Below, piece after piece: positions 6,084 through 10,979 of a DNA stretch of 10,979 nucleotides; the first letter of the stretch is position 1; each line of letters starts with the position of its first letter. Under the pieces are notes generated by a model. The model was not told the origin of the DNA and ran no database searches. It saw only the letters and a program-made list of their open reading frames with translations. Both the position numbers and the translations under genes were made by a program. This stretch comes from Candidatus Methanofastidiosum methylothiophilum (GTDB taxonomy: Archaea > Methanobacteriota_B > Thermococci > Methanofastidiosales > Methanofastidiosaceae): NCBI GenBank assembly GCA_001587675.1, contig LNGD01000045.1, positions 1 through 10,979 of the forward strand, written 5' to 3'.

Positions 6084-7523
6084 TTGGACAAAAAGGATAG
6101 AATATACAAAGTATTGACTCAAATTGTTGGCGACGAAAAGTGGGTCTCTAACAGTCCTGTCGACTGTTGGTGTTACTCATACGATATGTCTTTTGTCAGA
6201 CCAAAGATGCCACAATATGTAGTTCTTCCACAGACGGTAGAAGAAATACAATCCATAGTTAGACTTGCGAATGCAGAGAAGATACCAATAGTACCATTTA
6301 CAGCCGGTACAAACATTGGTGGACTTTGCATACCAGAGCAAGGTGGTATCGTTATCGATCTCAAGAGAATGAATAAAATATTAAAGATAGACACAGAGTC
6401 TAGGTATGCCATAATTGAGCCAGGAGTAAGTCACGCCGAATTGGCACAAGAATTATACAAAGTAAAAGCAAGATTTGGATGGCCAGTAGGTCCACCATCT
6501 GCCTCAGTACTTGCAGCCGCTATTAACCACGGTATTGGAGGTATTACTGGTAGATACGGACTTAACAGTCAGCAAATCACAAGTATGGAAGTTATTCTCC
6601 CAACAGGAGAAACTGCTAGAGTAGGTTCATGTGCTATTAGACCTGACGCCTGGCACAGTTTGTTACCATTGCCAAGACTTGATGGATTGTTCCAGGGATG
6701 GCTTGGAACTACTGGTATAGTTACAAAGCTTGGTATATTTACACCACCAGTACCTGACTATGTACATATTGGAACTTTCTCAGCACAGAACTTAGTAGAC
6801 ATGGAAAAGTTCATGAGAAACTTCAGTAAATACGAATATCATGATGACTTTACAGCTATCTCATGGTGGCTAAGTCAAGTACCAATTCCATACCCCTTCG
6901 TTGAAAAACCAAAGGGTGCACCAGAATGGAATGGATATTGTGTCATGTACGCATTTACTGAAAAAGAATTAGAAAACAAGATTGATACCTTCAATAAAGT
7001 AATAGCCAGCGAAAGAAAGGCAGGCAACACAATAGATGCAACTGAAGTTCCTGAGGAATCAAAGAGAGGAAGAACTCAGTTACCATCTCAGATTGTAGGT
7101 TCAACAAAGAACTACTGTAAGATGGGAGGAGGAGGTATATCTTGGCCAGGTACATTCACACCATCCAACAAGTGGGCAATTGTCTATGACCAGTGGAAAG
7201 ACATTTATATGAATAAACTAAGCCCAGCTTTATCACCTGCAGTAAGAGTAACAATGTACAGAGGAACACACTACGGTATGTTAAGACTTATGACACCATT
7301 CCCAAGAGACAGACCCGCTGAAGAGGCAAACGCAGCTCATGGTATAGTTGAATGTCTAAAGGTACTTCTTGACGCAGGAGGTATCCCATACAAGCCACCA
7401 GTCGCATACCAGAGAGAAATTAATCAGAGAGCCGACCCAGGATACGTAGACCTTATAATGAAGGTCAAAGACATGCTTGACCCCAACCATATAATGAATC
7501 CAGGTAAATATCAGGTAAGGTAA
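6084..7523 (+). CDS. FAD-linked dehydrogenase subunit, GlcD/PCMH type
   Basis: 479 residues of the PCMH (vanillyl-alcohol oxidase/GlcD) flavoprotein superfamily, which oxidise 2-hydroxy acids or related substrates. Signs: VLPQTVEEIQSIVRLANAEKIPIVPFTAGTNIGG-type FAD-binding strand and loop (47-80, GTNIGG at 75-80), an IEPGVSHAELAQELY block (111-125), GPPSAS and INHGIGG (136-153) beside the flavin, a GLGTTGIVTK-like closing segment (about 206-215), and the usual C-terminal DPNHIMNPGKY. No N-terminal signal or membrane segment, so cytoplasmic. It starts with TTG 6084, set by AGGAGGAG. The next gene begins at its stop codon (TAATG) and encodes an HdrD/GlcF-like partner. Tac, aac and gac codons are commoner than in neighbouring genes, suggesting high expression. 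The substrate (lactate, glycolate or another) cannot be told from sequence. Confidence 0.85.
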   Translation: MDKKDRIYKVLTQIVGDEKWVSNSPVDCWCYSYDMSFVRPKMPQYVVLPQTVEEIQSIVRLANAEKIPIVPFTAGTNIGGLCIPEQGGIVIDLKRMNKILKIDTESRYAIIEPGVSHAELAQELYKVKARFGWPVGPPSASVLAAAINHGIGGITGRYGLNSQQITSMEVILPTGETARVGSCAIRPDAWHSLLPLPRLDGLFQGWLGTTGIVTKLGIFTPPVPDYVHIGTFSAQNLVDMEKFMRNFSKYEYHDDFTAISWWLSQVPIPYPFVEKPKGAPEWNGYCVMYAFTEKELENKIDTFNKVIASERKAGNTIDATEVPEESKRGRTQLPSQIVGSTKNYCKMGGGGISWPGTFTPSNKWAIVYDQWKDIYMNKLSPALSPAVRVTMYRGTHYGMLRLMTPFPRDRPAEEANAAHGIVECLKVLLDAGGIPYKPPVAYQREINQRADPGYVDLIMKVKDMLDPNHIMNPGKYQVR

Positions 7524-8792
7524 TGAGAATTTAAAGATCTAAAATTTTACTCACAGTTCTTTAGAAAATGCTCAAAGTGTGGAACATGTAAGTCAGCTTA
7601 CTCTTATGGGCCTCCACCTACATTTGCAACAATCTGTCCACAAGGAGAATACTTTAAGTTAGACTCCTACTTTGGTTCAAGATCCAAGTCATTCCTTGGA
7701 CATGCAATTCTTGAAAACAAGGTAGACCTAACAGACCCAGCAATACAGGAAGATATGCAAAAAGCAGTTTTCTCATGTACAGTATGTGGTGGATGTCAGA
7801 GCCAGTGTCTCCTTGACTACAAGCCATGGATAGTTGACTACATAGAACAGATGAGAAATCACTTGATTAACATGGGAATTGGACCAACAAAAGCAGAGAA
7901 AGCATACCAAGAAAAGATTATAAGGGACCACAATCCCTACGGCGAAACACATAGTTCTAGATTTAACTGGTTAAAAGATGTAAAGAACTTAAAGACAGAC
8001 GGTAACACAGTATACTTCGCAGGATGTACAGCATCCTACAGAAGAACTGAAATCGCAAAATCAACAGCTAGTGTTTTAACAAAACTTGGTGAAGACTGGG
8101 CTGTTATGGGAGAAAATGAATACTGCTGTGGGTCACCACTTCTAAGGGCTGGTCTAAGAGACGAGCCACAGAAGCTTGCTGAACACAATGTTGACTATAT
8201 CAACGACCACGGATTCAAGACAGTTGTCACTGCTTGTGCTGGATGTTACAAGGTTCTTTCAAAGGAATACGAAAAATGGTGGGGCTTAAAGCTAAAGGCT
8301 AAAGTCATGCACACATCACAATTCCTTGAAGAAAAGATGCAAAAGGGCGGACTTAAATTAAACAAAGTCAACGCTACTGTAACATATCACGACCCATGTC
8401 ACATGGGAAGACACATGAACCACTACGAAGTCGATATGGAAGGAAAGAAAATGTGGAAAGGCGCATTTGTCCAGATTGACAAAGTAGGTCTTTATGACAC
8501 ACCAAGAAATGTCCTTAAAGCAATACCCGGTATTGAATTTAAGGAAATGTACAGAAACAGAGACAACTCCTTCTGCTGCGGTGCAGGTGGAGGTATTAAA
8601 TCCTCTTACCCCGACGTAGCTCTTGAAACTGCAAAGACAAGAGTACAGGAAGCAGAGAAGGTTCAGGGAGTACAGAAGATTGTATCCCCATGTCCATTCT
8701 GTGTAACAAATCTTGGTGACGGTGCAAAAGCACTTGGTTCTAAGATAGAAGTTGTTGACTTAATACAGTTAGTCGACCAAGCACTAAAGTAA
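7523..8792 (+). CDS. HdrD/GlcF-like iron-sulfur oxidoreductase; 5' end needs a +1 frameshift
   Basis: Electron-transfer partner of the preceding flavoprotein. With ATG 7523 and a +1 shift at about 7529-7532 the product has 422 residues; the part from 7533 on is open. Order: Cys16/19/22 then Cys38-Pro (first [4Fe-4S] set), Cys85/88/91/95 (second, CX2CX2CX3C), a first CCG domain with Cys168, Cys201-202, Cys238/241, and a second with Cys292, Cys351-352, Cys390/393. Intact CCG domains bind the noncubane cluster of HdrB/HdrD-type thiol/disulfide enzymes; GlcF and lactate dehydrogenase partners share the layout. ATG 7523 overlaps the upstream stop (TAATG) but reads only ATG AGA ATT before TAA. The cysteine frame has no ATG, GTG or TTG between 7527 and 7755, and starting at ATG 7755 would lose the first cysteine set. 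So either the sequence carries an indel or frameshifting occurs. Strong C-ending codon bias. Confidence 0.75.
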
Positions 8793-8802
8793 ATATTAAA
8801 TA

Positions 8803-8818
8803 TTTTATTTTTTCTTTT
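8803..8818 (+). terminator. T-tract terminator after the HdrD-like gene
   Basis: A T-rich run (TTTTATTTTTTCTTTT) begins 11 nt after the stop at 8792. Archaeal termination commonly occurs at such tracts without a hairpin. It probably ends the flavoprotein/HdrD-like transcript. Confidence 0.5.
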
Positions 8819-8845
8819 AAATTTTTGATTATTAAGAGGAATTTT

Positions 8846-9184
8846 ATGAAAGTTGAACATTATGTATTTGAACCCAATAAACCTGATTCTTTTACCGACA
8901 TATACAGTACGAAAATTCTTGATAACTACGTTAAGCTCAATTTAGAACTAAAAGACAAAGATGGAAATTTAATAGATGAAGGGGAACTTCATGTCCAAAT
9001 ACTTTCTGAGCTATACATGCCATTGGTAGTAAAAAGATTTAATCCATTCGAAGGAAAGTTATCATTGACTATTGGCAACGAGCACATTAGTGGATGCGAC
9101 GCTATGTTTATAATTAGGTTCAAATCAGACCGGGTATTAGATACTTCAAAGTCTATAGTAGACGTTGAGTTTTTGTCTGAGTAA
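8846..9184 (+). CDS. Small acidic beta-rich protein of unknown function
   Basis: I do not recognise the family. ATG 8846 follows GAGGA (8836-8840) at 5 nt, giving 112 residues; an in-frame TTG at 8825 would put the ribosome site inside the gene and is rejected. The sequence alternates hydrophobic and charged residues (KLNLELKDKDGNLIDEGELHVQIL, MFIIRFKSD, IVDVEFLSE at the C-terminus), suggesting a beta-sandwich-like cytoplasmic protein. There is no signal peptide, membrane segment or cysteine motif: only one cysteine, in GCDAMF. It follows the HdrD-like gene after a T-tract, so it is probably transcribed separately, though no clear TATA box is seen in the 53-nt gap. The coding call rests on length, ribosome site and a normal codon pattern. 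Confidence 0.65.
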   Translation: MKVEHYVFEPNKPDSFTDIYSTKILDNYVKLNLELKDKDGNLIDEGELHVQILSELYMPLVVKRFNPFEGKLSLTIGNEHISGCDAMFIIRFKSDRVLDTSKSIVDVEFLSE

Positions 9185-9192
9185 AAAGAAAG

Positions 9193-9203
9193 TTTATTTT
9201 TTT
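9193..9203 (+). terminator. T-tract terminator of the small unknown gene
   Basis: TTTATTTTTTT lies 9 nt after the stop at 9184, in the 22-nt gap before the convergent PLP enzyme gene. An A-run at 9183-9187 is a shorter T-tract for the opposite strand. Confidence 0.4.
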
Positions 9204-9206
9204 AAA

Positions 9207-10439
9207 TTAAATTTTATCCAATGCAGCTTTTAGGTCATTGATTAGATCTTTTGAGTTTTCTATTCCCACGGAAAGTCTTATCATGTTGTCTGTAATCTCA
9301 GCATCTTTTAGAGTTTCTGCGTCTACTTCAGAGTGTGTCATTGCTTTGGGATGCTCAATTAAAGATTCAGTTCCACCAAGACTTACTGCGAGTTTACATA
9401 ATTTGACATTATTTAATACTTTAAATGCTTCCTTCTTACCTCCTTTAACATAGAAAGAAATCAATGATCCGGGGCCTTTGCATTGTTTTTTATATATCTT
9501 GTACTGCTCACTTTTCTTATTGTAGAGTTCAGGGTATATTACTTTCTCTACTTTTGGATGTTTTGACAGAAATTTGGCAATTTCTACTGCATTTTCCATC
9601 TGTCTTTGCATCCTTAGGTGAATTGTTTCAAGTGACCTTGACATTAACCATGCATCAAAAGGATTTCCATTTGTACCAATCATCCCTCTAATAGCTTTAA
9701 TTTTAGATATATCTACTTTTGACCCTAGAACTGCACCGGCAATTACATCTGAATGTCCGCCTATGAATTTAGTTGCGGAATAAAGGACAATGTCCACTTT
9801 TTGTTCTAGGGGAGATTGGAATACTGGCCCCATAAAGGTGTTATCCACTATTACCTTGGCATCAATTTTTTCTTTTACAAGTTTTTCTTTTATTTTTACT
9901 ATTGCTGATATATCCACCATCACATTGTTTGGATTTGCAGGAGTTTCAATGTATAAAATGACGGCTTTTCCTTTAAGTTTGTCTTTAATTGAGTTAATCT
10001 TTGCATCTATTAATTTTGGAGTATCTGAACCTGCATTGATGTGTAAAGTAGAAACTCCCATTTTCTCAAAAAATTCTTTGAAAAGAAATTCTGTTCCACC
10101 GTAAACAGGATTTGTATAAAATATGTAATCACCATTTTTTACAAAAGCAAGTAAAGTTGAAGTAATTGCCGCCATTCCTGAGCAAAATATAGCCCCCGCT
10201 TCAGCACCTTCTAACAAAGATAATCTTTCCTCAACTATATCAAAGTTCGGATTAGAGAATCTTGAATAAACATATCCTTCTTCTCCTTTATCGAGTCCTA
10301 GTGCAACTCTGATAAAAGATTCTCCTTCCTCAGCACTTTTGAATTTATAAGTACTTGTTAGAAATATAGGTGGTTTGACCGCACCATTATACTTCAAAGG
10401 GTCATATCCTTTGCTAATAACAACTGTTTCTTTTTCCAT
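9207..10439 (-). CDS. Trans-sulfuration family PLP enzyme (cystathionine/methionine gamma-lyase or -synthase)
   Basis: 410 residues of the Cys/Met metabolism PLP-dependent family, which makes or breaks thioether side chains (cystathionine gamma-synthase/lyase, O-acylhomoserine sulfhydrylase, methionine gamma-lyase). Marks in order: YSR at 58-60 for phosphate contact from the neighbouring subunit, SGMAA (87-91), PVYGGT (111-116) with Tyr113 stacking on PLP, ETPANP (165-170), Asp199 at the pyridine nitrogen, SATKFIGGHSD with Lys224 as the Schiff-base lysine, and Arg388 for substrate carboxylate. An insert between STYKF and YSRFSNP (about 35-56) is typical of a 'cystathionine gamma-synthase family' subgroup. 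Gly115 stands where Pseudomonas methionine gamma-lyase has Cys116, so methanethiol release is possible but not indicated. ATG 10439 follows GAGGT at 6 nt. Divergent from gar1. Family certain, exact reaction open. Confidence 0.85.
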   Translation of the reverse strand: MEKETVVISKGYDPLKYNGAVKPPIFLTSTYKFKSAEEGESFIRVALGLDKGEEGYVYSRFSNPNFDIVEERLSLLEGAEAGAIFCSGMAAITSTLLAFVKNGDYIFYTNPVYGGTEFLFKEFFEKMGVSTLHINAGSDTPKLIDAKINSIKDKLKGKAVILYIETPANPNNVMVDISAIVKIKEKLVKEKIDAKVIVDNTFMGPVFQSPLEQKVDIVLYSATKFIGGHSDVIAGAVLGSKVDISKIKAIRGMIGTNGNPFDAWLMSRSLETIHLRMQRQMENAVEIAKFLSKHPKVEKVIYPELYNKKSEQYKIYKKQCKGPGSLISFYVKGGKKEAFKVLNNVKLCKLAVSLGGTESLIEHPKAMTHSEVDAETLKDAEITDNMIRLSVGIENSKDLINDLKAALDKI

Positions 10440-10460
10440 GTTAATACCTCATTGATTATT

Positions 10461-10476
10461 CCAAATATTTATAAAC
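10461..10476 (+). promoter_or_regulatory. BRE/TATA promoter of gar1, leaderless
   Basis: CCAAAT followed by ATTTATAAAC (10467-10476). The TATA centre is about 26 nt before ATG 10498, which has no ribosome site, so the gar1 message is probably leaderless. Confidence 0.55.
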
Positions 10477-10480
10477 AACA

Positions 10481-10488
10481 TTATAAAA
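10481..10488 (-). promoter_or_regulatory. TATA element of the PLP enzyme gene
   Basis: On the minus strand AAAGAAAC is followed by TTTTATAA (10488-10481). A start about 25 nt on, near 10460, gives a 20-nt leader holding GAGGT (10450-10446) ahead of ATG 10439. It lies between the gar1 TATA box and the gar1 start, so the two promoters overlap. Confidence 0.45.
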
Positions 10489-10497
10489 GTTTCTTTT

Positions 10498-10725
10498 ATG
10501 AAGTCTGTGGGCACAGTTCTCCATTCAATAGGTCCTTTGTTTATCTTAAGGTCTAAAAAGGTCAGAATAAAAGACATTGGGGCAGATGCTTACATAGGAG
10601 AGAAAAAAATTGGTAAAGTTATAGAGTTATTTGGCCCAGTTGAAAATCCATATGTTAAAATTGTTTCAAGAAAAGATATTAAAGATAAAAAGAAATTTGT
10701 TGGAAAAGATGTATCAATTAGGTAG
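10498..10725 (+). CDS. gar1: H/ACA ribonucleoprotein protein Gar1
   Basis: 75 residues, the usual compact archaeal size. Gar1 is a core protein of H/ACA small RNPs; it binds the catalytic protein Cbf5 and helps substrate turnover during guide-directed pseudouridylation of rRNA. The sequence shows the Gar1 beta-barrel pattern: GTVLHSIGPLFIL at the start, DIGADAYIGEKKIGKVIELFGPVENPYV in the centre (the IGKV..FGPV..PYV block is the family signature) and a basic tail KDIKDKKKFVGKDVSIR. Eukaryotic Gar1 adds Gly/Arg-rich tails, absent here as expected. It starts at ATG 10498 with a TATA box 26 nt upstream and no ribosome site. In many archaea gar1 is next to the TFB gene; here a CRISPR array begins 63 nt downstream instead. 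This gene is the clearest sign of archaeal origin. Confidence 0.9.
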   Translation: MKSVGTVLHSIGPLFILRSKKVRIKDIGADAYIGEKKIGKVIELFGPVENPYVKIVSRKDIKDKKKFVGKDVSIR

Positions 10726-10732
10726 TTATGGG

Positions 10733-10759
10733 GTCTTTTATGAATAGTATCGTAAAGAC
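10733..10759 (+). terminator. Possible weak hairpin downstream of gar1
   Basis: GTCTTT (10733-10738) and AAAGAC (10754-10759) can pair over a 15-nt loop, followed by T-rich sequence. It might end gar1 transcription. The stem is short and the call is tentative. Confidence 0.25.
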
Positions 10760-10811
10760 ACTTTTGATAATATTATTAGTTTTATCAGATTTCAATCCTA
10801 ATTTAGTCTGA
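10740..10811 (+). pseudogene. Possible 5' remnant of an exported-protein gene, cut by the CRISPR array
   Basis: ATG 10740, preceded by GGGGT at 5 nt, reads MNSIVKTLLIILLVLS, which looks like a signal peptide or membrane anchor, then enters the first CRISPR repeat and stops there after 23 codons. It may be the broken start of a former gene or a chance reading frame in AT-rich DNA. Low certainty. Confidence 0.2.
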
Positions 10812-10979
10812 TTTTAGCTGCAAGTGTTTCATTAAACTCATGTGCCTCACTCATCTATTTCAATCCTAATTTAGTCTGATTTTAGCCCCGATCCCAGCGT
10901 TTAAATACCATATCTATCACTTATATTTCAATCCTAATTTAGTCTGATTTTAGCAAGCCTTCGTAAACACCCTACTCGA
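10789..10979 (-). CRISPR. Left edge of a CRISPR array, 30-nt repeats with 38-nt spacers
   Basis: Three identical 30-nt repeats lie at 10789-10818, 10857-10886 and 10925-10954, beginning ATTTCAATCC and ending CTGATTTTAGC. Two complete spacers of 38 nt each (10819-10856, 10887-10924) differ from each other, and a third (from 10955) runs off the window. The reverse complement of the repeat ends in GGATTGAAAT, matching the ATTGAAA(C/T)-type 5' handle of many archaeal type I-B crRNAs, so transcription from the right (minus strand) is likely and the leader should lie outside. The 63 nt between gar1 and the first repeat is short for a leader, which agrees. No cas gene is present here, so subtype I-B is inferred from the repeat alone. 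Confidence 0.95.

Noticed and set aside
7518..7530. Readthrough fusion of the flavoprotein and the HdrD-like protein
   Set aside because: The two frames are the same, but they are separated by tandem TAA TGA. A selenocysteine or other UGA readthrough would not get past the TAA, so one continuous fused protein is unlikely; a reinitiation start with an indel is simpler.
7755..8792. ATG 7755 as start of the HdrD-like gene
   Set aside because: It would leave a 232-nt gap that is fully open in the same frame and encodes the conserved cysteine set CSKCGTC...CP; no ribosome site is seen before 7755.
8825..8845. TTG 8825 as start of the small unknown gene
   Set aside because: The GAGGA ribosome site lies inside that extension and is correctly spaced for ATG 8846.
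9238..10104. Plus-strand open frames inside the PLP enzyme gene
   Set aside because: Antisense shadows of a gene with complete catalytic motifs.

Overview
The window reads as AT-rich archaeal chromosome, most likely from a methyl-using methanogen or a close relative. The support is a short Gar1-type H/ACA snoRNP protein, TATA/BRE-like promoters with several apparently leaderless genes, GGAGG-type ribosome sites on others, and a RamA-type corrinoid activator that is characteristic of methylotrophic methanogenesis. An AT-rich lineage such as Candidatus Methanofastidiosum would fit, but that is a guess from gene content and base composition, not a match I could run.

Layout. Positions 1-148 hold the terminator of an upstream gene and a second hairpin. 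At 149-1281 a YdjM/DUF457-like membrane protein (minus) and a small exported, C-terminally anchored protein (plus) diverge from one self-complementary TATA element. At 1271-5761 three minus-strand genes overlap head to tail: ramA, then a large protein joining a helicase-associated (XPB/Ssl2-like) region to a WYL-like domain, then a small fold-type I PLP (DegT-like) protein. ramA and the middle gene overlap by a GTGA; the last two overlap by 50 nt. The 322-nt gap 5762-6083 carries divergent promoters, a 29-bp near-palindrome and an operator- or hairpin-like inverted repeat.

Positions 6084-8792 encode a flavoprotein of the PCMH/GlcD type and an HdrD/GlcF-like iron-sulfur protein with two ferredoxin-type cysteine sets and two CCG domains. 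They form a probable two-subunit dehydrogenase that moves electrons between an organic substrate and an iron-sulfur or thiol/disulfide partner. Codon use here favours C-ending codons more than in the neighbours, suggesting strong expression. The 5' end of the second gene is out of frame with its obvious TAATG start, so as given it needs a +1 shift near 7529: either an assembly/sequence indel or real frameshifting.

Positions 8846-9184 hold a small unknown protein. A trans-sulfuration-family PLP enzyme (9207-10439, minus) and gar1 (10498-10725, plus) follow, divergent from interleaved promoters. The right edge holds the start of a CRISPR array (30-nt repeats, 38-nt spacers) that runs out of the window. 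Its repeat sequence implies transcription from the right, so the visible end is probably the leader-distal end. No cas gene is visible.

The genes do not form one single system. The metabolic theme is corrinoid/methyl chemistry (RamA), iron-sulfur/flavin electron transfer (the 6084-8792 pair) and sulfur amino-acid chemistry (9207-10439). The most unusual items are the ramA-linked WYL/helicase-like gene with its PLP partner, and the frame break in the HdrD-like gene.
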